Notes: generated from the sequence alone by a model not told the origin. Positions 44,403 to 53,792 are shown, counted from the first letter of the stretch. The stretch: 64,000 bases of DNA from Candidatus Peribacteria bacterium (GCA_031261265.1 JAISKI010000004.1:1-64000), one strand, 5' to 3'. A program made the numbers and translations.

Positions 44403-44858
44403 TTATAACGTCTTTGCTTCTTTTCTCATTTCTTTTTCAATGCTTCTTTCTTTCAAAATCTGCTTTTTTTCAATTTTTTTTCTGAGCTTTCCTAGTCCGA
44501 TTTTCACTTTAATAAATCCGCTCTTCGTCACAAACACTTCCAAAGCCAAGGAAACCATCCCTGATTTATCCATGCTGGAGGCGAGTCTAGCGAGTTCACG
44601 TTTGGTGATCAAAAGCTTTCTTTTCCTTTTCGCTTGATAGCCAGGGACGAGGAGGGGAGAAGTCTTTCCATAGAGCGGGATGTCCATTCCTAAAATTCGT
44701 AGTTCCCCATTTTGAAGAGAGATAATAGTATCGCTAATATTGATATGTCCCGTTTTTACGGATTTTACTTCGTGTCAAGCCAAAACAATCCCCACCGTGT
44801 AATCAGCGGAAATCTCATAATCAAAGTAAGCTCTCTTGTTTTTTGTCAGAATTTTCAT
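44403..44858 (-). CDS. smpB: SsrA-binding protein
   Basis: SmpB brings tmRNA to stalled ribosomes for trans-translation. It has 151 residues: N-terminal strand NKRAYFDYEI, AGHEVKSVKTGHINISD (its Gly is a UGA codon), the oligonucleotide-binding barrel with LLLITKRE-like LLITKREL, and the basic C-terminal tail (GLGKLRKKIEKKQ). The family's usual length is 150-160. It is convergent with the permease gene, 16 bases away. No tmRNA gene is seen in the window. Confidence 0.93.
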
Positions 44859-44952
44859 ACCATTTTTATAGTTATTTTCTCTTGCAATGCTAGTAAAATT
44901 GTCTATAGTTTACAGCAATAGGTATCATTTTACTTTTTAACTATATTAGCAA

Positions 44953-45516
44953 ATGCTATTCGATTTCCAGGCGTTTATCGATGAACTTAGAGAAAAAGAA
45001 GATAAAAAGCAGATCGTCGAAAAGTACGAGAGCTTATTTGGTGCTATTCAAGGGGATGTAAAAAATCAACCACGGTATACAGACTATTTGTCCAAATTTT
45101 CCTTTCAATCTTATCTGACACCTGATGAATTAGAAGACGACTTTGATCGAGAAATGTTGCAAAAACTCGTGCTTGGATCTTTTTCTAGTGATTATGAATT
45201 GAAATTGGAGGAAAAGAAAAAAGGATTTGAACTCTTTATAGCAGTAAAAAGCGGAGACCAAAGTGTAGTAAAAACTGTATCAGAATTACGATCTTTCCAA
45301 ATTCTTCGTTTATATGAAATTTATATTGAAGAGCAGATCAATCTGCATATTTTGATGCACGAGGATGAAGAAGAAAAAAAGGCTCTCACTGCAGAAAGAG
45401 AGATGAGAATTAAAAAATGGAATGCGGTCCTCGAGACTATGGATAGAGAGGAAAAAGCTGCTGAGGCTCACAAAGAGCAAGAAGAAAAATTAGGAGATTT
45501 GATGGGACAATTATAG
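44953..45516 (+). CDS. charged helical protein, unknown
   Basis: A 187-residue cytosolic protein. Residues 1-130 are mixed, and the rest a Glu/Lys/Arg coiled coil (EEKKALTAEREMRIKKW). No in-frame UGA. It is followed after one base by the next gene, so the two are probably co-translated. No family recognised. Confidence 0.6.
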   Translation: MLFDFQAFIDELREKEDKKQIVEKYESLFGAIQGDVKNQPRYTDYLSKFSFQSYLTPDELEDDFDREMLQKLVLGSFSSDYELKLEEKKKGFELFIAVKSGDQSVVKTVSELRSFQILRLYEIYIEEQINLHILMHEDEEEKKALTAEREMRIKKWNAVLETMDREEKAAEAHKEQEEKLGDLMGQL

Positions 45517-45517
45517 C

Positions 45518-45805
45518 ATGCAACCAAAATTCAAGAAAGTGAAAACTGAACATCATATTTTACCCGAGTTTCACGGCTTCCTTTTGGATATAGAAAAACT
45601 TCCTGAAATAGCTAGACTCATCCCTGGCAGGATTTCCCGTCAGCAAAAAGGTTCTTCAGACATCAGATTTTCTGTCTCTTATCTTACTCCCACTGGCATG
45701 AAGTGTATCATGTCCAAGGGTTCGACAGCCCAAGAACTCTTCGTTATCTGTAGGGAAGCAGCGAAAGAAGAAGTAAAAAGAAAGCTGGAGGAGTGGCGGA
45801 AATAA
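45518..45805 (+). CDS. DUF2103-like small metal-binding protein
   Basis: A 95-residue protein with a His near the start (TEHHILPEFHGFLLDI), LIPGRISR, and a C-terminal TPTGMKCIMSKGSTAQELF, which resembles the DUF2103 predicted metal-binding family. It has no in-frame UGA. Its 3' end is convergent with the 46374 gene across a shared terminator. Family match moderate. Confidence 0.55.
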   Translation: MQPKFKKVKTEHHILPEFHGFLLDIEKLPEIARLIPGRISRQQKGSSDIRFSVSYLTPTGMKCIMSKGSTAQELFVICREAAKEEVKRKLEEWRK

Positions 45806-45815
45806 GTGTTAAAAA

Positions 45816-45838
45816 AAGCCTGTCAGTATGACAGGCTT
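45816..45838. terminator. shared bidirectional terminator
   Basis: A perfect 10-bp stem AAGCCTGTCA/TGACAGGCTT with a 3-base loop, and a run of A/T on the left. On the minus strand the UGA at 45823-45825 that ends the 46374 gene lies inside the hairpin, followed by a T run. Confidence 0.85.
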
Positions 45839-46374
45839 GATGATAGGCTTGATCTCTCGGAAATTGAGGCAATTTTTACACCTATACCATTCCGAATTTG
45901 GCCTTCAACCCAATGCAATTCAATCTCAACGTTTAATCCAGTGCTAAACTCTCCATACCTTGACCGCGAGAGAAATAAATCTCCTAGGTAAGGATTAGAA
46001 ACTATAGCACCAATCTTCCCTGCGTATTCAACATTGCAGAGATAGGTTTTTGCTAATGTGGGAGAAATCTTTATCTGGATGTTCTTTTCCCACATGCTTT
46101 TGTAAATTTCTTTTATTTTTACAGGCACGTAGAAAGGTGTCTGTAGGAGTCTCAGCCCTTCTTTAGAGCTAAGTAAGCAGAACCCTGGTTGAAAATCCCA
46201 TGAGAGAGTCCTTGGGTAAGGCGAAAAATCAATAGTCTTCCCCTCGTCATCAACCAAGCATTTACGGTGCCAGTCAAACCTAAGTCTTTTCTCGAGATAC
46301 TTAGTTTGGAGATCTTTTACGACCTCTTTCATTGTTGGCTTCTTTTTTTCGAAGTTTTCTATAATTTCTCCCAT
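45823..46374 (-). CDS. unknown protein that appears to end at UGA
   Basis: A 183-residue, basic N-terminal, beta-rich C-terminal protein without a recognised family. Its first stop is UGA 45823, inside the terminator hairpin. With UGA as Gly the frame continues for 47 codons to TAA 45679, through the terminator and antisense to the DUF2103 gene, so the mRNA would end before the stop. None of its dozen or so glycines uses UGA. I give the UGA end; 45679 is the code-25 alternative. It follows the 50-residue gene by 30 bases. Confidence 0.55.
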   Translation of the reverse strand: MGEIIENFEKKKPTMKEVVKDLQTKYLEKRLRFDWHRKCLVDDEGKTIDFSPYPRTLSWDFQPGFCLLSSKEGLRLLQTPFYVPVKIKEIYKSMWEKNIQIKISPTLAKTYLCNVEYAGKIGAIVSNPYLGDLFLSRSRYGEFSTGLNVEIELHWVEGQIRNGIGVKIASISERSSLSSSLSY

Positions 46375-46404
46375 ATAAACCTCTTTTTTTTAATTTGTTT
46401 TTAC

Positions 46405-46557
46405 TTACCTCTTTTTGGAGGATTTTTGTTTTCCTTTCCCTCTGGAAAGGGGTTTCACATTCGGATGATATACCTGGGACTCTGATCCCAAACCCCAACT
46501 GGCTCGTTGGATCAACTCTTGCCATACTTTTTTCCAAAAACTGACTTTTTTGCTCAT
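46405..46557 (-). CDS. small basic protein, unknown
   Basis: A 50-residue protein, Lys/Arg-rich at both ends (MSKKVSFWKKVWQEL and KGKGKQKSSKKR). It starts behind an A-rich leader and ends with TAA. It is the first gene of a two-gene minus-strand unit, with AT-rich promoter-like sequence around 46594-46624. Function unknown. Confidence 0.5.
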   Translation of the reverse strand: MSKKVSFWKKVWQELIQRASWGLGSESQVYHPNVKPLSRGKGKQKSSKKR

Positions 46558-46718
46558 AATTTTTTTATTTAAATTGTGTTTATATATCTGTATAGTATAT
46601 ATTAACAGACAAAAGTCAAGTCAAAATTCATGAACATAAAATTTTACTGACAATAAATTTGACACAAAAAAATAAATGAATATAATTATAGTAATAAAGC
46701 TTTTATTTACTTACTACA

Positions 46719-47312
46719 ATGAAAATGGAAAAAAAAACAGGTGGGAAATGACTTACTGATAAAGAACTAAAAGAACTAGAGTTTTATTATCCTTCCGTCA
46801 AGCCCTTTTCGCCAAGACCAGAGGATCTCTTACGTAAAAGTATAAATGATTCGCATAAAAATTTAATGGATATACTCGAAAAAGAGGAGAAAAATAGTAA
46901 ACTTATGAGAATGCTCTCTGAAAATATAAACGATGAAATTATGGGAACGATTTCTGGGAAAACCCTTTTGGATGACAGATCCTTTAAAAAAATGCAAAAA
47001 AAAGGTTTTGACACTTGAAATACCTCCTTCTTTTTGAAAATGAATGATTGGGTGAGGGAGCATTTTGTTCCAGAATTTGCGAATAATAGAGATTTAAAAA
47101 TCGCTTTATATAATTGGGCGAAATTATTCAGACAACACCAAAAACCTATGAATCTTTCCATTACTGAGGGGAATCCATCCACACAATTAAAAAATATTAT
47201 AGAATTCCTTTTTCCTGATAGAGACACTCAAAAAAGATTCTATTCTAACACCAAAAACTTTTCTTATACAACTGATCTAAATTCCGAAGATCCAAAAATT
47301 CTTTTTTCTTAA
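46719..47312 (+). CDS. unknown helical protein
   Basis: A 197-residue cytosolic protein, mostly helical and charged, with two UGA codons read as Gly (near 46749 and at 47016). Read with the standard code only its last 92 residues would be seen. ATG 46719 with an immediate second Met two codons on. No known domain recognised. The stop is TAA. Confidence 0.6.
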
Positions 47313-47382
47313 TAGTTTCCCCTATTGAAAAACTGCACGAAATCACTAGGATTACAGTGCTTTAATTATGAAATGCTAAAAA

Positions 47383-48243
47383 ATGCACATTGTAGGGGCG
47401 GTTTTGCTCTGTATCGCATTAGGATATTTCCGAATTTGGCTCGTCCAACATATTTTTTTCAAAGAGAAAAAAAAGTTTTCCCTTGCTCTTTTGGCTACAA
47501 GTGTTTTTCTCGTGGCTTCCCTCTATTGCTTTGAACTGGTGATGCAACGGATTTTCCCCGATCTGGAAGTATCTCTTCCCTGGTTTGGTTATTTTCTCCT
47601 GTATTGTGCTCTGATTTTTCTTTTTCTTCTTTTTCTTAATAAAAATTATCAGAGCAAACACCTCTGGTTCCTCTTCTGCGTTCGGCTCATCATGTTTGCG
47701 ATAGTAGGAGTTCTCGGCTTCAAAGTGGGGATGGGGAGTATTGTGATTTACTATCTGATCAGTGCGTATGCCGAAGAATTTTTAAAAATCTGAGCGAGCG
47801 AAAACGCTACCAATAAAACAACCTTTTTTTCTTCCGATCTGCTCTCTTTTTCGATCTTGGTGGCACTAGGATTCAGCATTGTAGAAAATTTTTTCTATCT
47901 CGGAAAGCAGGCATTTGGAGCAGAAATGGGAGGAATGCTCTCGCTAGCTTTCGGAAGGGGAGTCTTTTCTTCCCTCATTCATTTGATCGCGACAGGGACT
48001 ATCGCCTTATTGCTCTACAAAGTCTATCAGAGCGTGAAATTTCAAGCCCTCGCCCCCATCAAAAAAGTAGTTCGCGTAATCTTGTGTATGTTGGCTGGAG
48101 TGGTTTTGCATTTGGGGTATAATTTAGCGATTGGAGCCTCTCAATTTTGGGTGTATATTGTAGTTGTCATCGGGGGCTATTTTTTACTGAGCTACATTTT
48201 TTTCCTTTCTGATAGTTTGTATAGAGAAGAAGAAAAAGCGTAG
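47383..48243 (+). CDS. PrsW-type intramembrane metalloprotease
   Basis: A 286-residue membrane protein with about eight helices and the PrsW family motifs. EE lies in AYAEEFLKI, with EN in GFSIVENFFYL, His in SSLIHLIATG and a final His in VVLHLGYNLAI. PrsW cleaves anti-sigma factors such as RsiW within the membrane; the local substrate is unknown. One UGA is read as Gly directly after the EE motif. The start at 47383 is followed by the first membrane helix. Confidence 0.75.
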
Positions 48244-48268
48244 TTTTTTTATTTTTTTACACTAAAAG

Positions 48269-48877
48269 ATGCCAGCTATTATTAATTTCAAAATCTGTGA
48301 CAATTCCCCAGAATGTAGCGGAGTAGAGGTTTGCCCTGTGAAAGCAATGATCTATGATGAAGAAAAGGATTCTTTGGTGATCCATAATGAGAAATGTATT
48401 AGTTGTGGAATGTGTGAAAGTGCATGTCCCATTGGAGCAATTTCTGTAGCAAAAACTGCGAAAGAATACGATAAAATTCAGAGAGAAATTGATGCAGATA
48501 CTAGGACAATAAAAGAATTGTTCGTAAATAGATATGGAGCTTCGCCTGTGAATAATGCTATACTTCTGCAACTCAAAGACTTGGATAGCCAACTTCAGAG
48601 CAACGAAACCGTGTTGATTGAAGTGTTGGATTTCGATGATGCTCATTGTTTGGTAAAATCTATTCCTGTGAAAGAGCTTACAGAATTTATAGGCGATAAT
48701 ATTCCTTATTTCAAAATAAAAGGGGACAAATCTTTGCAGGAGAAGTATCAAGTGAATACGTTCCCTAGCCTTTTGGTCTTCAAATCCCGTGAACTAGTAG
48801 GAAAAATAGAAGGCTATTACGAAATTGCTCAGCAGTGATATATATATGATAAATTAAAAGAACTCCTCATTTTATAA
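48269..48877 (+). CDS. ferredoxin fused to a thioredoxin-like domain
   Basis: A 202-residue protein. The N-terminal 70 residues bind two 4Fe-4S clusters (C....C....CP and CISCGMCESACP). Residues 110-200 look like a thioredoxin fold without the CxxC, ending with NTFPSLLVFKSRELVGKIEGY (the cis-Pro region). One UGA (48836) is read as Gly, adding 13 residues before TAA 48875. It may carry electrons to a redox partner such as PFL activation, but that is speculation. Confidence 0.75.
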
Positions 48878-48892
48878 AAAAGCTTCTACAGG

Positions 48893-49390
48893 ATGATAGA
48901 GCTATTAAAAGCCTGAGAAAAAGCAAGATTTGAGGCATCAACCGTTTGTTATTTATGCAAAGAGGGGAAGATCTTGTTTTTGAAATTTTCAAAGAAGCGG
49001 GGACAAGTGTTTTGTGCTCCTGGGGGAAAGGTGGAGAACTTTGAAACTCCTACCATGTGTATCATGAGAGAATTTAAAGAAGAGACAGGATTAGAGCTTT
49101 TGAACCCAACCCTGAAAGGGATCTCTTATTGGAATCGGATGGATAAAGAGCTGGGGGTAATCTATTTTTATGGTGCAACTGACTACAAAGGAGAGCTCCT
49201 AGTTACCTCAGAGGAGGGGAGCTTAGATTGGATTCCTGTGGAAGATATCACCCAGCTTCCTCAATTTGATATGAATATAAAACTAACTCCTTATCTTTTA
49301 AAAGATGCGACGGCAACGGGTATTTTTGAAGGATACTTTGATTTGCATGAGGACAATACGGTAAAAAAGTATACGATAAGAAACATATAA
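48893..49390 (+). CDS. Nudix hydrolase (MutT-like)
   Basis: A 165-residue protein with the complete Nudix box GGKVENFETPTMCIMREFKE followed by ETGL (Gx5Ex7REUxEExGU), around residues 45-67. The strand FCAPGGK and aromatic FYGATDYKG resemble 8-oxo-dGTP diphosphatases that clean the nucleotide pool. One UGA (near 48914) is read as Gly, restoring 27 N-terminal residues. It starts 15 bases after the ferredoxin stop. Confidence 0.88.
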
Positions 49391-49431
49391 GGAAACATTG
49401 AATAATTTGGAGTCGCTTCAGCAGTGCCATA

Positions 49432-49459
49432 AAAAAAGATAGCCTAAGCTATCTTTTTT
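49432..49459. terminator. bidirectional terminator
   Basis: A perfect 12-bp stem AAAAAAGATAGC/GCTATCTTTTTT with loop CTAA, between the convergent Nudix gene and the ribosomal operon. Confidence 0.9.
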
Positions 49460-49472
49460 CATAAGAAATGAT

Positions 49473-50375
49473 CTATTTATCTTCTTTCTTTGTTGCGGGT
49501 TTTTTAGCAGGAGCTTTTTTCTCTACAGGTTTTTTAGCAGGAGCTTTCTCAATTTTCTCAGCCTTTTTTTCAACTGGCTCTTTAACTTCTTTCTTTGCTT
49601 CTACTTTTTTTTCAGTTTTTTCTGCAACCTTTTCAGTTTTGTCATTGCGAGGGGAAGCCGAAACAATCTCTCCTTTCTCAGCTTTTTCTTCTCCTTTTAC
49701 TTCACGAAGTCCTGAGAAGTAGTCTGCATGCTTATAAGAAGCCAACGCTTGGATGGTAGCCAAAGCATTATTCAATTTATTATTAGCTCCAATCATCTTG
49801 GAAAGGATATTAGAATATCCTGCGAGCTCCAATACTGCTCTGATAGAGGAACCTGCTTTAAGTCCCGTACCTGCAGAAGCTGGCAATAATCTCACTCTAC
49901 AAGCTTTGTATTTATACGTCAAAGCGTAAGGCACAGTATCACCCTTGGTAATAGGTACTTCAAAGAGAGCTTTATATGCTTCATTCGTAGCTTTAGAAAC
50001 TGCTCCAGCCACGTCATTTCCTTTAGAAATACCGAGTCCGATTTTTCCTTTCTTATTTCCTACGAGAATAGTAGCTCTGAAAGACATTCTTCTTCCTCCT
50101 GTAGTCACTCTCGTCACTCTTCTTACTTCCAAAAGGAGTTCGTCAAATTCTTTCTTTGGCTTTTCTCTATTTCTGTCGCCTCTTCTATCACCTCTATCAC
50201 CGCGTCCTCCTTTGTTGTCACCGTGCGTTGCGGGGTTTCTGCCTCCTCTGGAAAATCTCCTCTCCCCATTTTCGGCAGGCGTAGAAGTTTCGCTAGTTTC
50301 AGGAGTAGCTTGCTCAGCAACTTCTGCTACGACAGTAGTCTCGTTAGTTTCTTCTGTAATGTTTTCTGGTGTCAT
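49473..50375 (-). CDS. rpsE: 30S ribosomal protein S5 with long tails
   Basis: S5 helps keep decoding accurate and lines the mRNA entry channel. Its core (about residues 78-225) includes RVTRVTTGGRRMSFRA, KIGLGISKGNDV and PASAGTGLKAGSSIRA. The protein has 300 residues against the usual 165. The N-terminal 75 are acidic then Arg/Gly/Asp-rich, and the C-terminal 75 are a Lys/Ala/Glu/Pro-rich tail (APAKKPVEKK). Such tails are common in this group, but their role is unknown. It has no UGA among about 26 Gly codons. It is the last gene of the operon; L30, L15 and secY do not follow. Confidence 0.95.
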   Translation of the reverse strand: MTPENITEETNETTVVAEVAEQATPETSETSTPAENGERRFSRGGRNPATHGDNKGGRGDRGDRRGDRNREKPKKEFDELLLEVRRVTRVTTGGRRMSFRATILVGNKKGKIGLGISKGNDVAGAVSKATNEAYKALFEVPITKGDTVPYALTYKYKACRVRLLPASAGTGLKAGSSIRAVLELAGYSNILSKMIGANNKLNNALATIQALASYKHADYFSGLREVKGEEKAEKGEIVSASPRNDKTEKVAEKTEKKVEAKKEVKEPVEKKAEKIEKAPAKKPVEKKAPAKKPATKKEDK

Positions 50376-50474
50376 ACCAATAATAAATTAAATAATAAAT
50401 CTAAACAAACCCTTTTCAATCATCTGAAATCTTTTTTAATCTTCAGTAATCTTCCGTAATAATCCTCTGTAATC

Positions 50475-50834
50475 TTACAGAATAATTCCTCCTTTTCTCA
50501 ATCCCTCTGCGAAAGCTTTCACTCTACCATGGTAGAGATATCCATTTCTATCAAAGGTCAGCTTTTCAATCTTTTTTCCTTTCAATACCTCAGCAAAAGC
50601 CAATCCTGCATTTTCTGCTCTCTCAGTTTTAGTAGCTCCTTTAGCTCCTTTATCACTTGCAGAAGCAAGAGTTTTTCCGTCAGCAGAAACAAGATCTACC
50701 TTCACGTAGAGATTAGATTTAGAGATAATAGCTCTGTAGTCAGGGAAAGCAAGCTTAATTTGAGTATTCACTCTCTGCTTTCTTCTGAGGTACTTTCTTT
50801 GCTTTTCCAGCAATTTATTTTTAAGATAGGTCAT
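50475..50834 (-). CDS. rplR: 50S ribosomal protein L18
   Basis: A 119-residue 5S-rRNA-binding protein. RKQRVNTQIK.. is the basic N-terminus, SNLYVKVDLV and SASDKG the conserved core, and FDRNGYLYHGRVKAFAEGLR the family C-terminus. The start MTYLKNK at 50834 fits the family better than upstream in-frame codons. No UGA codons. Confidence 0.93.
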   Translation of the reverse strand: MTYLKNKLLEKQRKYLRRKQRVNTQIKLAFPDYRAIISKSNLYVKVDLVSADGKTLASASDKGAKGATKTERAENAGLAFAEVLKGKKIEKLTFDRNGYLYHGRVKAFAEGLRKGGIIL

Positions 50835-50895
50835 TTGTAATATAAACAAATATAAATCTGAACAAATCCTTTTAAATCTTCTGCAATCTTATCTA

Positions 50896-51441
50896 CTATT
50901 TTTTAGCACTCTTTCCAGCTTTCAGCTTGATGAATTCATCGAAGTATCTGATTCCTTTTCCTTTGTAAGGTTCAGGTTTTTTGAGTTGTCTCATTGTCGC
51001 AGCTACTTCTCCAACCAACGCTTTATCATATCCATTGATGGTGATTACCGTATTACCTTTGATATCTTGCTCTGTTTTCACTTCAATTCCCTGAGGAATT
51101 GGGAAGTTTACTTTATGAGCATATCCGAGTGAGAAGATTACTTCTTTTCCAGATGCTTGAGCATTGTATCCTACTCCGATAATGAGCAATTTTTTCTCAT
51201 ATCCTTGAGATACTCCTACAATCATATTATTGATGAGTGTCCTAGAAAGTCCTCGCAAATTCTTGAAAGAATCATTTTCGATACTCACTGTGATTTCGTT
51301 TTCTTCTTTTTTGAGAAGTACTCCTGCTGGCACAGTTCGTTCTAGGTTTCCCTTTGCACCTTTCACAGCTACATGAGAACCCGTCAAGGTCACTTCTACT
51401 CCCGTAGGAATAGTGATAATTTTTCTTCAGATTTTAGACAT
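50896..51441 (-). CDS. rplF: 50S ribosomal protein L6
   Basis: A 181-residue protein. The start MSKIGRKIITIP is recovered only when the UGA in codon 5 is read as Gly (L6 proteins begin MSRIG..). Later motifs are NMIVGVSQGYEKKL, LGYAHKV, and the C-terminal EPYKGKGIRY. Typical length. It is flanked by S8 and L18 as in the bacterial spc operon. Confidence 0.95.
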
Positions 51442-51487
51442 TAGTGTAATAATACCAAATATAAAAGCTTACATTAGCTACTAGTGA

Positions 51488-51892
51488 CTAGTAGATTTCA
51501 GCGATGAGTTCTCCTCAGAGTTTTTTTTCTTTTGCTACATGTACAGGCAATAATCCCTGATTAGTAGAAATAATTCCGATTCCTTTTCCTCCCGCTACAT
51601 TTTTCAGGTCTTTGTACCCCACATATCGAGGACGAGAAGGTTTTGAATAGAATTTTACTTCAGGAATATCATTGATAGAGTCTTTTACGACTTTCAAAGA
51701 AATGGTAATCATCTTTTTCGCTCCATCTTCAATAATTTGATAACTATTGATAAAATGATACTCTTTGAGCAAATCAAGGACTTTTACTTTAAATTTTGAG
51801 AAGACCACTCCTTCAACGGTAGTTTTTCTCGCCATATATGCATTTTTAATCCTGATAAGGAGATCGTGGATTGGCGCATTTACATAACTCAT
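51488..51892 (-). CDS. rpsH: 30S ribosomal protein S8
   Basis: A 134-residue central 30S assembly protein that binds 16S rRNA helix 21. DLLIRIKNA at the start and the C-terminal GIGIISTNQGLL are diagnostic. UGA at 51515 is read as Gly, giving the conserved ending GGELIAEIY before TAG 51488; stopping at UGA would lose it. Confidence 0.95.
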
Positions 51893-51930
51893 TGTTTACA
51901 ATAGTTTAAAGATAAATAAGATTTTTCACA

Positions 51931-52030
51931 ACCCCTCTTCCGTCGTCCTACTCTTGGCTCGTCCTCCTCCCTCTCCCCTGACAGGGAGATAAACTGTATT
52001 CAATGAACGGACTGTCCGCCCCGTCTGAAC
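51931..52030. repeat. interspersed repeat in the ribosomal operon
   Basis: Begins CAACCCCTCTTCCGTCG and has the TCCCCTGACAGGGAG end, matching insert 1 of mnmA. It is followed by a second GTCCGCCCCG/CGGGG segment. It sits in the 172-base gap between rpsN and rpsH, a spot normally nearly free of spacer, so it lengthens the operon mRNA with a strong hairpin. Confidence 0.65.
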
Positions 52031-52064
52031 AGCGGGGAAGTGAGCAGGGGGTTGAAAAGAGGAA

Positions 52065-52280
52065 CTACCAACTTGCTTTTCTCAGTCCCATAATCAGACC
52101 CTCTCTAGCATATCTACGCAGACATACACGGCAAATACCGAAATCGCGAACGTACGCTTTTGATCTTCCACAAAGTCTACATCTATTATAGAATTTGGTT
52201 GGTTGTTTAAGAGAACCTCCTTCTGAAAATTTCTTTTCATACATTTTCCCTTGCTTTGATTTTAATGCTGCTCTAGCCAT
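52065..52280 (-). CDS. rpsN: 30S ribosomal protein S14, zinc-binding type
   Basis: A 71-residue protein with the zinc ribbon [20 protein letters not shown] (two CxxC) and the ending [11 protein letters not shown] of the short type-Z S14. It is about 10 residues longer at the N-terminus than usual. TAG stop and no UGA. Confidence 0.95.
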   Translation of the reverse strand: MARAALKSKQGKMYEKKFSEGGSLKQPTKFYNRCRLCGRSKAYVRDFGICRVCLRRYAREGLIMGLRKASW

Positions 52281-52312
52281 AATGTAAGTAAGATAAAGAT
52301 AAATAAATCTGA

Positions 52313-52837
52313 TTATTTAAAGATGAATCCTAATTCCTCCAAGAATACCTGTGCTTTTTCTGGGTTTCCTGCAGTATTTACTACTGTGATTTGTAATCCC
52401 ATAGGAAGAGATACCTCATCCACTCCAAATTCTGGGAAAATAGCATAGTTAACGATACCAAAGTTCAAATTTCCCTGCGGATCAAAGCTTTTCTTGGAAA
52501 CTCCTGTAAAGTCTCTTACACGAGGAAGTACCAATTTTACAATTCTCTCCAAGAAATCTGTAGCTCTCTGTTTACGAAGAGTGACTTTGAGCATTACCGG
52601 TAATCCTTCACGGAGTTTAAAGTTTGAGATAGATTTTTTAGACTTACACAGATGAGGTTTCTGACCGGTGATAGTTCTCAGATTTTTTTCAAATTCTTCA
52701 AAATCTTTGTGTCCTTTTCTGGTCACCAGTGATCCGATACCCATAGATACGATTACCTTATCTACCTTTGGTACTTCATTCACATTTGTGAGCTGAAGTT
52801 TGTCTTTCATTTTTTCAAAGAGTTCTGATTTTTTCAT
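52313..52837 (-). CDS. rplE: 50S ribosomal protein L5
   Basis: A 174-residue 5S-rRNA- and P-site-tRNA-contacting protein. [33 protein letters not shown] and [11 protein letters not shown] are diagnostic. Order and length are as usual. No UGA codons. Confidence 0.95.
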   Translation of the reverse strand: MKKSELFEKMKDKLQLTNVNEVPKVDKVIVSMGIGSLVTRKGHKDFEEFEKNLRTITGQKPHLCKSKKSISNFKLREGLPVMLKVTLRKQRATDFLERIVKLVLPRVRDFTGVSKKSFDPQGNLNFGIVNYAIFPEFGVDEVSLPMGLQITVVNTAGNPEKAQVFLEELGFIFK

Positions 52838-52862
52838 TGAGTAAACAAACAGTTAAGTAAAA

Positions 52863-53153
52863 CTAATCAATCGCTTTCCCCGTCTTTTTCGCGATTCTGA
52901 CTTTTTTCCCTTTTGAGGAAATCTCGATCCCGATTTTAGTTGGAGCTTTTTGGTCTGCCAAATAATAAGCTACATTGGAAACATGAAGCGGTAATGTCTT
53001 TTTTATGAATCCTTCACCTTTCTTAGCTTTTTTTACTACGTTAACATCTTTTACATATACAAAATCGCCGTCCACACGAGAAATACTAGACACATTTCCT
53101 TTGTGTTTTCCTGCGATAACCACAACTGGATCTCCTTTTTTAATTTTTTTCAT
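52863..53153 (-). CDS. rplX: 50S ribosomal protein L24
   Basis: A 96-residue assembly-initiator protein with the KOW motif KKGDPVVVIAGKHKG at the start. It is the first gene of this operon fragment: L14, S17, L29 and L16, which normally precede it, are absent. The 231-base stretch upstream (53154-53384) carries a Cys-independent, gene-free sequence with no clear terminator, and probably contains the operon promoter. Confidence 0.93.
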   Translation of the reverse strand: MKKIKKGDPVVVIAGKHKGNVSSISRVDGDFVYVKDVNVVKKAKKGEGFIKKTLPLHVSNVAYYLADQKAPTKIGIEISSKGKKVRIAKKTGKAID

Positions 53154-53384
53154 CTGGATGATTGGGTAATATAAATAAGGTGTATAAATCGGAATTATCA
53201 GAGCAAAAAAAAGTCTGATCTCCTCGACCCTGATAGCCTGCCAATGGTTAGCTAAGAGAGTATCGCACGAAATCCCACCTCACTCCTAGCACTATCACGA
53301 TTTGAAAGTGTTGTAGGAGCTGGTTTTTGATGTATTCATATGGTTGATGTATAATGATCTGCTACACAATTGCAAGAGAAAATT

Positions 53385-53792
53385 TTAATCATTCCTCGTC
53401 ACACATTTTTGCTCTTTACATTGAACCCCTGTTAATTGTACACATCCATAGACACACTGGGGATTCCCTTTTTTCTCGTCATTTTCTCTTCGCTGAGCTA
53501 TCAATTGCTGAGCAGGGGTGACAAACTGTTTATTCACGGTTATATGACAATCAAACGGACATTCTCCATAAAAAGCTTCGCAGTCGCTATCTACTTCGCA
53601 GTAGTTCCGTCTTTCTAATTGTTCATTGATAGTTTCCTTTGTTCGTTCAGCTCCAGAAAAAGCGATGGCATCCTCTGGGAGCGAGGTTTCTAGTGGTAAT
53701 GGTGATGTGGGAGGTGTTTGTTGGTAGAAAAATATTCCTCCTATTACGAGGAGCAGGATGAGGAAGAGGATCCAAAGGCAGTTTTTTTTCAT
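53385..53792 (-). CDS. membrane-anchored Cys-rich extracellular protein
   Basis: A 135-residue protein with one N-terminal membrane helix (residues 4-23), a Pro/Thr/Ser linker, then a small domain with eight cysteines (CEVDSDCEAFYGECPFDC and CVYGCVQLTGVQCKEQKC), probably four disulphides. Outside-facing. TAA stop and no UGA. No named family. Confidence 0.65.
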   Translation of the reverse strand: MKKNCLWILFLILLLVIGGIFFYQQTPPTSPLPLETSLPEDAIAFSGAERTKETINEQLERRNYCEVDSDCEAFYGECPFDCHITVNKQFVTPAQQLIAQRRENDEKKGNPQCVYGCVQLTGVQCKEQKCVTRND

